DNA of 64,000 nt from Cohaesibacter haloalkalitolerans (GTDB lineage Bacteria; Pseudomonadota; Alphaproteobacteria; Rhizobiales; Cohaesibacteraceae), in contig NZ_QNUM01000003.1 in assembly GCF_003574655.1 (NCBI RefSeq), positions 608,414-672,413 of the forward strand, in the 5' to 3' direction. The position numbers and the translations under genes were made by a program. Shown here piece after piece: positions 26,853 through 35,114 of the stretch. How positions within the stretch are numbered: position 1 is the first letter of the stretch; the number at the start of each line of letters is the position of its first letter. The notes below the pieces were generated by a model. The model ran no database searches, was not told the DNA's origin, and saw only the letters and a list, made by a program, of their open reading frames with translations.

Positions 26853-27805
26853 TCGCCCCTCCCCCTCAATTTGGCGGCGATGGAAGGCAGCAATCCCCTT
26901 GGTAGGAAGATCATCACGAGGATCATTACCAGCCCCATGATCAACTGCTCATACTCGGCAAAAACAGTGAGCACCTGTGGCAGCAGTGTCAGGATGGCGG
27001 CCCCCAGCGTGGCACCGAGCACCGAGTTGACCCCGCCGAGAACAGCCATGGTCACCATCTCGATAGAGTGCATGAACCCGGCCACATCCGGCGTGATGAA
27101 GCGGTTCTGCAGGGACAGCAGCGATCCGGCCACCGACGCATAGACCGCCGAAATCACGAAAGCCTGAAGCTTGACCTGAGCCACATCGATGCCGACAGTG
27201 CGGGCGGCCACTTCCGAGCCATGCAAGGCGCGCATCGCCCGTCCGGTGGAGCTGTTGAACAGATTGAGCGCGATCCAGACCCCAACGATCAGCACCAGCC
27301 CGCAGACAAGATACCAGAATTCACCGCTCGACAGCTTGAGTCCGACGCCTTTCAGAAAGTCGCGCAAGCCGAGCTCAGCAACCTCCATGCCATCCGGCCC
27401 GCGGGTCAACGACCGCTCATTGGTCAGCACCATGGAAACCAGAATGCCGAAGCCGAGCGTGGCAACCGCCAGATAGTAGCCCTTGAGCCGAAGAATCGGC
27501 TTGCCGATCAGCGCTGCCATGATGGCCGACACCAGCGCCCCGAGCAGCATGGCAAGAGCGGGATGCAACCCAAGCGCCTCCGGCCCGAGTGCGCAGGCAT
27601 AAGCTCCGATCCCGGCAAACCCCGCATGCCCGAGGCTGATCTGCCCCGCATAGCCGATGAGGATCACCAGTCCGACAACGCTGAGCGCGTTGACGAAGAT
27701 CAGCGCACCAACGCGAAAATAATAGCCGGACGGAAAGAACACCGGCAGAATGGCAATCAGCGCCAGCAACACCGCGAGCTGAACCCATTTCGAATTGAAT
27801 GTCAT
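26849..27805 (-). CDS. livM: Liv-type ABC transporter permease LivM
   Basis: Inner-membrane permease, 318 residues, about ten hydrophobic helices. LivM markers are [24 protein letters not shown] (about 50-73), [40 protein letters not shown] (the cytoplasmic coupling segment) and the C-terminal [23 protein letters not shown]. Ribosome binding site GAGAGGG. It lies three bases after livH and overlaps livG. Confidence 0.93.
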   Translation of the reverse strand: MTFNSKWVQLAVLLALIAILPVFFPSGYYFRVGALIFVNALSVVGLVILIGYAGQISLGHAGFAGIGAYACALGPEALGLHPALAMLLGALVSAIMAALIGKPILRLKGYYLAVATLGFGILVSMVLTNERSLTRGPDGMEVAELGLRDFLKGVGLKLSSGEFWYLVCGLVLIVGVWIALNLFNSSTGRAMRALHGSEVAARTVGIDVAQVKLQAFVISAVYASVAGSLLSLQNRFITPDVAGFMHSIEMVTMAVLGGVNSVLGATLGAAILTLLPQVLTVFAEYEQLIMGLVMILVMIFLPRGLLPSIAAKLRGRGE

Positions 27806-27808
27806 GGA

Positions 27809-28681
27809 TCAAACCCTCTCGGTTCTCTTGGCACCAAAAATGCCCTGCGGCATGGCAAAGAGCACGGCCAGAATGACGATGAAGGCCACCGCATCCTTAT
27901 ATTGCGAGCTGAGATAACCCGCCGTCATGGCCTCCAGCAGGCCAAGCAGGATGCCGCCGACAAGCGCCCCCTTGGGATTGCCCATGCCCCCCAGCATCGC
28001 GGCAGCAAAACCCTTGAGTGCCAGACCAACGCCGACATCATAGGCAACCAGCGTGATCGGTGTGACCAGGACACCCGCCAGCGCCCCGATGGCCGCAGAC
28101 AGGGAAAAGGACAGGGTCATCACCCAACCGGTGTTGATACCGACGAGCTGGGCTGCCAGCCTGTTGTTGGCAGTTGCCAATACGGCCTTGCCAGTCAGGG
28201 TCTTGGTGAAAAACACCCACAGACCGATGAAAATGAAGAAGGCGCCCCCGACCACCCAGAGGCTCTGCGGCAAGATCGCGGCCCCCAGCAGGCGGATGGG
28301 CTCATCACCCGAGAAGGACGGAAAGCGGTGCAGCTGCTTGTCAAAGATCAGCTGAGCAGCCCCGCGAATGACAATCGAGGCGCCGATGGTGATAATGATC
28401 AGCGAGACCACAGGCGCACCGCGCGCCGGCTCGATCGCCAGCTTGTTCAGCGCCACACCGACAAGAGCGGTCAGCACGATCGCGATCAGGGCGGCAAGCG
28501 GCAGGGGCAGTCCGGCAGCATGGGCAAAAACGGTGATCATCCCGCCCAACATGACAAACTCCCCTTGCGCGAAATTCACCACGTCGGAGGCGTTGTAGAT
28601 GATGGTGAAGCCCAGAGCAACGAGCGCGTAGACAGCGCCAACGGTCATCCCGGACAAAAGAAACTGCATCAAGGCATCCAT
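27809..28681 (-). CDS. livH: Liv-type ABC transporter permease LivH
   Basis: Inner-membrane permease, 290 residues. Family features are SGMTVGAVYALVALGFTIIYNASDVVNFAQGEFVMLGGM (about 10-48), a central loop with KTLTGKAVLATANNRLAAQLVGINT (coupling helix) and KGFAAAMLGGMGNPKGALVGGILLGLLEAM near the C-terminus. Ribosome binding site AGGGAGAG. It pairs with LivM to form the channel. A GC-rich hairpin separates it from the binding-protein gene upstream. Confidence 0.93.
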   Translation of the reverse strand: MDALMQFLLSGMTVGAVYALVALGFTIIYNASDVVNFAQGEFVMLGGMITVFAHAAGLPLPLAALIAIVLTALVGVALNKLAIEPARGAPVVSLIIITIGASIVIRGAAQLIFDKQLHRFPSFSGDEPIRLLGAAILPQSLWVVGGAFFIFIGLWVFFTKTLTGKAVLATANNRLAAQLVGINTGWVMTLSFSLSAAIGALAGVLVTPITLVAYDVGVGLALKGFAAAMLGGMGNPKGALVGGILLGLLEAMTAGYLSSQYKDAVAFIVILAVLFAMPQGIFGAKRTERV

Positions 28682-28714
28682 GAGCGGCTCTCCCTTTGTG
28701 TTCGAGTCGAAAGA

Positions 28715-28734
28715 GGCGGGGCAACAGCCCCGCC
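28715..28734 (-). terminator. GC-rich intra-operon hairpin after the binding-protein gene
   Basis: GGCGGGGC (28715-28722), loop AACA, GCCCCGCC (28727-28734), followed on the minus strand by TCTTTC. It probably reduces read-through into livH or protects the upstream mRNA end. Confidence 0.6.
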
Positions 28735-28744
28735 CGATGCGTGC

Positions 28745-29905
28745 TTATTCGGCAAGGGCCCAGCCACCGTCGCGAATCTCGAGCATCCGGAATGCGCTGA
28801 GATCGAGACCCAGATGATCGGTCGCGGAGAAGCTGTAAGTACCGGTCGTGCCGACAAGCCCCGTGGTTGCTTCCAGAGCATCACGGATTGCCTCTGCGTC
28901 CGCCCCGCCCGTTTTCATGGCATTGGCCATCAGCAGAAAGGCATCGTTGGCATAGCCGCCAAAGGTGGAAACCTTCTGGTCGAACTTGGCTTCAAACGCG
29001 GTCTTGTAGGTGGTGACAACCTCCTTCTGCGGATCGCCATCCGGCAGGATGTCGGCAATCAGCAAGGCAGTCCCTGGCAGTCTTACACCCTCGGCAGCCT
29101 CTGCTCCGGCCAGCTTGATGAAGCCATCGGAAGCCACCCCGTGGCTCTGATAGAGAGGCAGATCGATTCCAAGCTGTGCCTTGTTGCGGGTGACGATTGC
29201 CGGTCCCTGGCCAAAGCCGGGATTGAGGATCGCCTGCACCCCCTCGGTCTTGGCAATCTTGGTCAGCTGTGGCGTCATGTCGGCGTCTTGCGGACCATAG
29301 GTCTCGTCGGCAAGAACCTCGATACCGTGTTCCGCCGCGATATCATGACACTGGGCCTGCATCGAGGCACCAAAGCCGTCGGTGCCCGAAATCATGCCGA
29401 TCCTGGTGAGCCCGCGCGCGGCCATGTCGGTGAAGATCTTGGCACAGGCCATGCGATCGGTATGCGGGGTCTTGAAGACATTCGCCCGCACCGGATCGAT
29501 GATCTGTATGGCGCCGGCAAGCGAGATGAACGGAATGGATTCGTCTTCTGCCACCGAGATGATCGACATGGTGGTGCCCGTGGTGGAACCGCCAATGATG
29601 GCCGTCACTTCGTCATCCTCGACCAGACGCGTGGCAAAGGTTCGCGCCTTGTTCGGATCGCCGCCATCGTCATAGAGGAACAGCTTGATCTTTTCGCCGT
29701 TGATGCCTCCAGCTTCATTGATCTGCTCGACGAGCATTTCGATGGTCTTGGCTTCCGGATCGCCAAGGAATGCGGCTGGCCCTGTGGCGGACACGCTTGC
29801 CCCAAGACGGATTTCGGCAGAAGCCGGTGCTGACAGGCTGATTGCCCCAAGGGCAACCAGCGTCGTCATGCCAGTGGTGAGGGCAGTGGTGATTGCGGTT
29901 TTCAT
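28745..29905 (-). CDS. Liv-type ABC transporter substrate-binding protein in the paa regulon
   Basis: Periplasmic binding protein, 386 residues, GGAGG before ATG 29905. A Sec signal (about 1-30, cleavage near ASA-E) precedes a type I periplasmic-binding fold: IRLGASVSATGPAAFLGDPEAKTIEMLVEQINEAGGINGEKIKLFLYDDGGDPNKA is the standard HAAT start. Later segments are AIIGGSTTGTTMSIISVAEDESIPFISLAGA and TTYKTAFEAKFDQKVSTFGGYANDAFLL. It follows paaN and precedes livHMGF. Context favours phenylacetate or another aromatic acid as ligand (inference); sequence alone does not settle it. Confidence 0.9.
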   Translation of the reverse strand: MKTAITTALTTGMTTLVALGAISLSAPASAEIRLGASVSATGPAAFLGDPEAKTIEMLVEQINEAGGINGEKIKLFLYDDGGDPNKARTFATRLVEDDEVTAIIGGSTTGTTMSIISVAEDESIPFISLAGAIQIIDPVRANVFKTPHTDRMACAKIFTDMAARGLTRIGMISGTDGFGASMQAQCHDIAAEHGIEVLADETYGPQDADMTPQLTKIAKTEGVQAILNPGFGQGPAIVTRNKAQLGIDLPLYQSHGVASDGFIKLAGAEAAEGVRLPGTALLIADILPDGDPQKEVVTTYKTAFEAKFDQKVSTFGGYANDAFLLMANAMKTGGADAEAIRDALEATTGLVGTTGTYSFSATDHLGLDLSAFRMLEIRDGGWALAE

Positions 29906-29952
29906 GGATAGTCCTCCCTAGATATCCAGTTGATGAATGTGACCCCGGGCGC

Positions 29953-31605
29953 TCAGGCGACCTTGGGCCAACGGATCATGACGCGTCGGAAACGCGACGC
30001 GACAAAGGCTGTATCCGTCAGGCAGGCATTGCCGGACGGGTTTGCTCCCGTGACATGGAAGTCGGAAAAGGCAGCCGACTGATTGACAAAGATGTTGCCA
30101 ACGAGATTGACGGACAGATTGACACCGGCACGGCTGAACGCCTCCACGGCGACATCGATCAGATCGGGGTCCGTGGCGTAGAGCGCCGCAGTGATCGCTC
30201 CCTTGTTCCGGGCGATGCCGGACGCACGGGCAATGGCATCCCGCGCATCAGTGCAGGCGATGAAAAAGGATACCGGACCGAAACACTCCTCCTGTTCGAC
30301 CCCGCCTTCCCCGATATCAAGCGCCAGCAACAACGGGGTGGCGCTGCGGCCGATGCCCGTTTCCCTGCTGTCCCGCACAATGCGTCCAAACCCCCGCGCC
30401 GTGGCCACCCGCTTGAGGGTTGCCGGATTGGCAATGGAGCCGCACACCCCAGACGCCCGGTCCGCATCGGACAGCAGCGTGTCGATCGCAGAGGCAATCC
30501 CTTCGGCCACAGCATCAAAGCTCTTGTGGCCTTCGTCGGTTTCTATACCGGCTGACGGAATGTAGATATTCTGCGGCGAGGTGCACATCTGGCCGGAATA
30601 GAGCGATAGCGAAAAGGCGATGTTGTCGCACATGCCCCTGAAATTGCTGGTTTCGGTAATGGTGATCGAATTCACGCCCGTCTCTTCGGTAAAGACCTGC
30701 GCCTCCCCGGCATGGGCACGCACCCACTCCCCGAACTGCGATGAACCAGTATAATCGATAAGGGCAAAGGCGCCGCTTTCCACCAGATCGCAGGTCATCT
30801 CCTGGCCCGGCTCGTCGGCCGCCAGCAGAACCACGTCCGCAGGCAGTTCGGCCGCAACCAGAACCTCGCGCAACACCTTGACCGTCAGCGCCAACGGCAG
30901 GATTGCCGCCGGATGCGGCTTGACAATGACAGTGTTACCCGTCGCCAGACTGGCAAAAATCCCCGGATAGCCATTCCAGTTGGGGAAGGTGTTGCAGCCG
31001 ATGGTCAGGGCCAGTCCGCGCGGCATCAGCTTCCACTGTTTCTCCAGCACGATGGACGGCTGCTTGCCCTGCGGCTTTTCCCATGTTGCCTCACGAGCGG
31101 TGACATTCATTTCCATCCATGCGGCAGCAACGGCTTCCAGCCCGCGGTCCTGCGAATGCGGACCACCGGCTTGAAAGGCCATCGGAAAAGCCTGTCCGGT
31201 GGTGTGCATCACCGCATGGCCCATCAGAAAGCTCATGGCATTGAGGCGCACCAGTGCCTCAAGCAGAACGCCAACCCGCACCTCCGGACTTGCTTCAGCC
31301 CAATCACCCGAGGCGGCTTTGGAAGCCGCAATCAAAACATCGGCTTCGGCGGTAGGATAGCTGATCTTGAGCGGCAGTCCCCAGGGCGATTCTTCCTTAC
31401 CTACCCGATATGTTTCCGGGTGATCATTGAGCAAAAATCGATGACCAATTAGTCGATCAAACGCGGCAACGCCATCTTCCCGTGCCGTTTCTCCATAGAA
31501 GCGTCCGCTCGGGACCTCGGGAAACGGAGTCCAGAATTCGCGCGATTTCAACGCAGAAACGGCGTCATTCAGCAGTGCATGATGGCATTTGAAAAACTCA
31601 GACAT
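29953..31605 (-). CDS. paaN: phenylacetate degradation protein PaaN (aldehyde dehydrogenase family)
   Basis: A 550-residue PaaN-type protein, ribosome binding site GGGGGA before ATG 31605. The aldehyde dehydrogenase core is visible: VLEKQWKLMPRGLALTIGCNTFPNWNGYPGIFASLATGNTVIVKPHP, then YTGSSQFGEWV, and the catalytic Cys in SLSLYSGQMCTSPQNIYIP (about C337). The N-terminal 100 residues (KCHHALLNDAVSAL, REFWTPFPEVPSGRFYGE) are specific to this subfamily. PaaN is thought to oxidise the semialdehyde formed after ring opening. Because a full PaaZ is also encoded, the division of labour is unclear. First gene of its operon, directly behind the double PaaR-type operator. Confidence 0.9.
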   Translation of the reverse strand: MSEFFKCHHALLNDAVSALKSREFWTPFPEVPSGRFYGETAREDGVAAFDRLIGHRFLLNDHPETYRVGKEESPWGLPLKISYPTAEADVLIAASKAASGDWAEASPEVRVGVLLEALVRLNAMSFLMGHAVMHTTGQAFPMAFQAGGPHSQDRGLEAVAAAWMEMNVTAREATWEKPQGKQPSIVLEKQWKLMPRGLALTIGCNTFPNWNGYPGIFASLATGNTVIVKPHPAAILPLALTVKVLREVLVAAELPADVVLLAADEPGQEMTCDLVESGAFALIDYTGSSQFGEWVRAHAGEAQVFTEETGVNSITITETSNFRGMCDNIAFSLSLYSGQMCTSPQNIYIPSAGIETDEGHKSFDAVAEGIASAIDTLLSDADRASGVCGSIANPATLKRVATARGFGRIVRDSRETGIGRSATPLLLALDIGEGGVEQEECFGPVSFFIACTDARDAIARASGIARNKGAITAALYATDPDLIDVAVEAFSRAGVNLSVNLVGNIFVNQSAAFSDFHVTGANPSGNACLTDTAFVASRFRRVMIRWPKVA

Positions 31606-31631
31606 TGGTCCCCCACATTTTCTTTCCGAAC

Positions 31632-31689
31632 ATAATTGACCGTCCGGACGATTTATTCAAGCGTATAATTGACCGTCCGGACGGTTTAT
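31632..31689. promoter_or_regulatory. tandem PaaR-type operators in the divergent paaN/paaG promoter
   Basis: Two almost identical 25-bp copies (31632-31656 and 31665-31689) differ at one base. The second contains the perfect 14-bp palindrome ACCGTCCGGACGGT (31672-31685) and the first has ACCGTCCGGACGAT. The 33-bp spacing is about three helical turns. Each core fits ACCGNNCGNNCGGT, the form described for PaaR in Corynebacterium. Confidence 0.85.
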
Positions 31690-31739
31690 GCAACAAGTCT
31701 TTCGTTGGCTCTACAAAAGTGGGCCTTGGGGGAGGAAAC

Positions 31740-32534
31740 ATGGAGAAATCCGAGACCGTTCTGTCGGATCTGCGAGACGGCGTGCTTACGCTGACGCTGA
31801 ACAGACCCGACAAACTGAATTCATTTAACGAGGACATGCATCTGGCCTTGCGGGCACAAATCGAACGCGCCCACAGCGAAGAGTCGGTCCGTGCGCTGTT
31901 GCTTACAGGCGCCGGTCGCGGCTTTTGCGCCGGGCAGGATCTGGGCGATCGCGATCCGCGCAAGGGTGGTGAGAAACCCGACCTCGGCGCGACACTGGAA
32001 CACTTTTACAATCCGACACTTCGCCTGATCCGCTCGCTCGAAAAGCCGGTCATCTGCGCCGTCAATGGCGTTGCCGCCGGTGCCGGTGCCAACATTGCCT
32101 TTGCCTGCGACATCGTGCTGGCCGCCAGATCGGCCAAATTCATACAGGCCTTCTCGAAAATCGGCCTCATTCCCGACGCCGGAGGCAGTTGGTCGCTGAC
32201 CCGTATTCTGGGCGAACCAAGGGCCAAGGCACTCGCCATGCTCGCCGAGCCTCTGCTCGCGGAACAGGCAGCCGACTGGGGCCTGATCTGGAAGGCTGTG
32301 GATGACGAGGCCCTGATGCCGGAAGCAACCGCCATCGCTGCCCGCCTTGCGGCTGGCCCGACAGTGGGCCTTGGCCTGACCAAGCGCCTCATCCAGTCAG
32401 CTTCGGCCAACAGCTTCGAAGCCCATCTCGACATGGAACGGGACTGCCAACGGCAAGCCGGACAGACGGATGATTACGCCGAAGGGGTCATAGCCTTCCT
32501 TGAAAAGCGTCCAGCCAACTTCAGAGGGTGCTGA
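31740..32534 (+). CDS. paaG: ring 1,2-epoxyphenylacetyl-CoA isomerase PaaG
   Basis: Crotonase-fold isomerase that converts ring-1,2-epoxyphenylacetyl-CoA to the oxepin, 264 residues. ATG 31740 directly follows GGGGGAGGAAAC; the frame is open through the operator region upstream but cannot start there sensibly. Features are the oxyanion loop RGFCAGQDLGDRD (about 59-71), NGVAAGAGANIAFACD (about 107-122) and KIGLIPDAGGSW, where Asp replaces the second hydratase Glu, as in PaaG isomerases. First of the paaG-paaI-paaK-paaR operon; paaI follows after one base. Confidence 0.93.
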   Translation: MEKSETVLSDLRDGVLTLTLNRPDKLNSFNEDMHLALRAQIERAHSEESVRALLLTGAGRGFCAGQDLGDRDPRKGGEKPDLGATLEHFYNPTLRLIRSLEKPVICAVNGVAAGAGANIAFACDIVLAARSAKFIQAFSKIGLIPDAGGSWSLTRILGEPRAKALAMLAEPLLAEQAADWGLIWKAVDDEALMPEATAIAARLAAGPTVGLGLTKRLIQSASANSFEAHLDMERDCQRQAGQTDDYAEGVIAFLEKRPANFRGC

Positions 32535-32535
32535 A

Positions 32536-33006
32536 ATGGACCAGTATCAGGATCAGCATCACGCGATGACCCCGCAAGAACTGGCGGAAGCCTGTGCCAG
32601 GGCCATGTGGGAGGGCGATTCGGCCTCTCAGGACCTTGGCATGAAGCTGGAGCATGTCGCTCCCGGTGTGGCCGTGCTGTCGATGACCGTCACCAGATCC
32701 ATGACCAACGGCCACGGCAACGCCCACGGCGGTTATCTCTTCACGCTTGCAGACAGCGCTTTCGCCTTTGCCTGCAACACCTACAACCAAATCACCGTAG
32801 CCCAGAACTGTGCCATCACCTTTCTGGCTCCGGGCACCCTCGGCGACCATCTGACGGCCACCGCCCGCGAGCGATCCCGCTCCGGCCGATCCGGCCTTTA
32901 CGACGTGCAGGTGACGCGCGAGGACGGGAAGGTCATTGCGGAATTCCGTGGCCATTCCCGCACTGTCAAAGGAACACTTCTGTCGCCTCAGGGCGATGGC
33001 GTCTGA
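32536..33006 (+). CDS. paaI: hydroxyphenylacetyl-CoA thioesterase PaaI
   Basis: Hotdog-fold thioesterase that rescues dead-end CoA esters of the phenylacetate pathway, 156 residues. ATG 32536 lies one base after the paaG stop, with AGAGGG upstream. The active-site region NGHGNAHGGYLFTLADSAFAFACN (about 57-80) carries the Asn, His-Gly-Gly and Asp expected for PaaI. The following AQNCAITFLAPG and RSGLYDVQVTREDGKVIAEFRGHSRTV complete the family pattern. Confidence 0.93.
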   Translation: MDQYQDQHHAMTPQELAEACARAMWEGDSASQDLGMKLEHVAPGVAVLSMTVTRSMTNGHGNAHGGYLFTLADSAFAFACNTYNQITVAQNCAITFLAPGTLGDHLTATARERSRSGRSGLYDVQVTREDGKVIAEFRGHSRTVKGTLLSPQGDGV

Positions 33007-33022
33007 TCTCGGGGAGGAAACA

Positions 33023-34333
33023 ATGAACGATCTGACACCAATCAAGAGCATTCTGGACCCGATTGAAATCGCATCCCGCGATGAAATCGCAGCCCTGCAA
33101 TATCACCGCATGCGTCGCTCGCTGACCCACGCCTATGAGAATTCACCTTTCTACCGCAAGCGCTTCGACGAGCACGGGGTTCACCCCTCGGACCTCAAGA
33201 CGCTGGCCGACCTGTCGAAATTCCCCTTCACCCAGAAGACGGACCTGCGTGACACCTACCCGTTTGGCATGTTTGCCGTGCCGCGGGAAAAACTGGTGCG
33301 CATCCATGGTTCGTCGGGCACGACGGGAAAGCCAACGGTTGTCGGCTACACCCGCAAGGATATCGACGTCTGGGCCGATCTTGTTGCCCGTTCGATCCGC
33401 GCCTCGGGCGGACGCCCCGGTGATATCGTCCACGTGGCCTATGGCTATGGCCTGTTCACCGGTGGCCTTGGAGCCCATTACGGAGCAGAACGGCTGGGCT
33501 GCACCGTGGTGCCGATTTCCGGCGGCATGACCGAACGTCAGGTCACCCTGATTCAGGACTTCAAGCCCACGATCATCATGGTTACGCCATCCTACATGCT
33601 GTCGATTCTCGACGAGTTCCGCCGTCAGGGTCTCGACCCAAGGCAAAGCTCCCTCAAGGTCGGCATTTTCGGGGCCGAACCATGGACCAACAGCATGCGC
33701 AACGAAATCGAACAAGCGTTCGACATGCATGCAGTGGATATCTATGGCCTGTCCGAAGTCATGGGCCCCGGCGTTGCCAACGAATGCGTGGAAACCAAGG
33801 ACGGCCTGCACATCTGGGAAGATCACTTCTACCCCGAAATCATTGATCCGGCGACCGGCGAAGTGCTGCCGGATGGCGAAATGGGCGAACTGGTCTTTAC
33901 CACGCTCACCAAGGAAGGCCTGCCGATGGTACGCTATCGCACCCGTGACCTGACGCGCCTGTTGCCCGGCACTGCCCGCTCCATGCGTCGCATCGAAAAG
34001 ATCACCGGCCGCTCAGACGACATGATCATCCTGCGTGGTGTCAATGTCTTCCCGACCCAGATCGAAGAGCAGATCCTCAAGTGCAAGGGCCTGACGCCGC
34101 ATTTCCAGATCGAGCTGTCGCGCAAGGACCACAAGGACACCATGGTCATTCATGTCGAAGCGGCAACCGATCATGTGTCGGAAGACGCTCGCAAGGCATC
34201 CGCCGTTGAACTGTCCCACCACATCAAGTCCGTGGTCGGCGTCACGACGCGCATCGATGTCCGGGACCCTCAGGAACTGGCGCGGTCAGAGGGCAAAGCC
34301 AAACGCGTTGTCGACAATCGGCCAAAAAATTAG
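33023..34333 (+). CDS. paaK: phenylacetate-CoA ligase PaaK
   Basis: Cytoplasmic AMP-forming ligase that activates phenylacetate with CoA, the entry step of the pathway, 436 residues. ATG 33023 follows GGGGAGGA. Diagnostic motifs are YENSPFYRKRFDEHGVHPSDLKTL near the N-terminus, the AMP-binding P-loop HGSSGTTGKPTVVGYT (about 94-109), VDIYGLSEVMGPGVANECVE, the YRTRDLTRL hinge region, and the C-terminal GRSDDMIILRGVNVFPTQIEEQIL. Length matches PaaK. Confidence 0.95.
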   Translation: MNDLTPIKSILDPIEIASRDEIAALQYHRMRRSLTHAYENSPFYRKRFDEHGVHPSDLKTLADLSKFPFTQKTDLRDTYPFGMFAVPREKLVRIHGSSGTTGKPTVVGYTRKDIDVWADLVARSIRASGGRPGDIVHVAYGYGLFTGGLGAHYGAERLGCTVVPISGGMTERQVTLIQDFKPTIIMVTPSYMLSILDEFRRQGLDPRQSSLKVGIFGAEPWTNSMRNEIEQAFDMHAVDIYGLSEVMGPGVANECVETKDGLHIWEDHFYPEIIDPATGEVLPDGEMGELVFTTLTKEGLPMVRYRTRDLTRLLPGTARSMRRIEKITGRSDDMIILRGVNVFPTQIEEQILKCKGLTPHFQIELSRKDHKDTMVIHVEAATDHVSEDARKASAVELSHHIKSVVGVTTRIDVRDPQELARSEGKAKRVVDNRPKN

Positions 34334-34347
34334 ACCGACCGTATGGT
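34334..34347. promoter_or_regulatory. PaaR-type operator before paaR
   Basis: ACCGACCGTATGGT fits ACCGNNCGNNCGGT with one mismatch. It lies between the paaK stop and the paaR start, which suggests autoregulation from an internal promoter. Confidence 0.6.
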
Positions 34348-34425
34348 CAAATATACCAAAACTGGTGTATAGGGGGCATATGGAGCCCCCTACTTTCGTC
34401 TTCAGCATTATGGAGAATTCTGTCC

Positions 34426-35025
34426 ATGGCCCGAACACGCGCAAACGATTTCGAAGAAAAACAACATGGTTTGCTGCTTGATGCGGCGCGGGTCTTTGCG
34501 ACGCAGGGCATGGAGAAAGCCTCCATGTCCCAGATCGCGTCTGCGGCTGGCGTGTCGAAATCCCTGCTCTATCACTATTATCCCTCCAAGGACGCCCTGA
34601 TCTTCGAGATCGTGCATTCCCATCTGGAAGACCTCGATCACGCCCTGATCGAGGCTGACGATGCAACATTGAAACCGGAAGAAAGGCTGGAGCGACTGGT
34701 CAACACGGTCATCGAGGCCTATCGCGGTGCCGATGATCAGCACAAGGTGCAGCTCAATGCCAGTCAGGCTCTATCGGAAGACCAGAGAGCCGAAATCGTC
34801 AAGGTCGAGCGCCGTATCGTCAAGCGCTTCTCGAACATCTTGCGCCTGATCCACCCCACGCTCGATGATCCGGATCGGCCGCTGCTGATGCCGGTCACCA
34901 TGTCCCTGTTTGGCATGATGAACTGGGTCTACATGTGGTTCAAGGAAGAGGGCCCGATCTCCCGCGAAGACTATGCCCATCTGGCAACAGTTCTGATCCT
35001 GGAAGGGATCAAGGCCGTTCGCTAG
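34426..35025 (+). CDS. paaR: TetR-family regulator of the phenylacetate genes
   Basis: A 199-residue TetR repressor. The helix-turn-helix (about 15-62) reads LLLDAARVFATQGMEKASMSQIASAAGVSKSLLYHYYPSKDALIFEIV. The C-terminal domain is a helical effector pocket (LLMPVTMSLFGMMNWVYMWFKEEGPISREDYAHL). Relatives in paa clusters respond to phenylacetyl-CoA, which relieves repression. Its position at the end of paaG-I-K and matching palindromes at the three paa promoters make it the likely regulator of the whole cluster (inference). Confidence 0.85.
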   Translation: MARTRANDFEEKQHGLLLDAARVFATQGMEKASMSQIASAAGVSKSLLYHYYPSKDALIFEIVHSHLEDLDHALIEADDATLKPEERLERLVNTVIEAYRGADDQHKVQLNASQALSEDQRAEIVKVERRIVKRFSNILRLIHPTLDDPDRPLLMPVTMSLFGMMNWVYMWFKEEGPISREDYAHLATVLILEGIKAVR

Positions 35026-35073
35026 GCCTTCGGCATGACCCAGTGCCCTACCTGATATGATTAGCCCCAAAAC

Positions 35074-35099
35074 CGGGATCGACATCAAGGCCGATCCCG
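35074..35099. terminator. hairpin between convergent paaR and paaZ
   Basis: CGGGATCG (35074-35081) and CGATCCCG (35092-35099) form an 8-bp stem. On the minus strand it is followed by GTTTTGGGG, a weak T-tract. Probable shared terminator. Confidence 0.5.
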
Positions 35100-35114
35100 A
35101 CAGGGCACCGTCAA

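Noticed and set aside
27068..29833. Very long forward frame opposite the livM-livH-binding-protein genes
   Set aside because: Antisense to three clear transporter genes. Its length follows from GC-rich codon bias on the coding strand.
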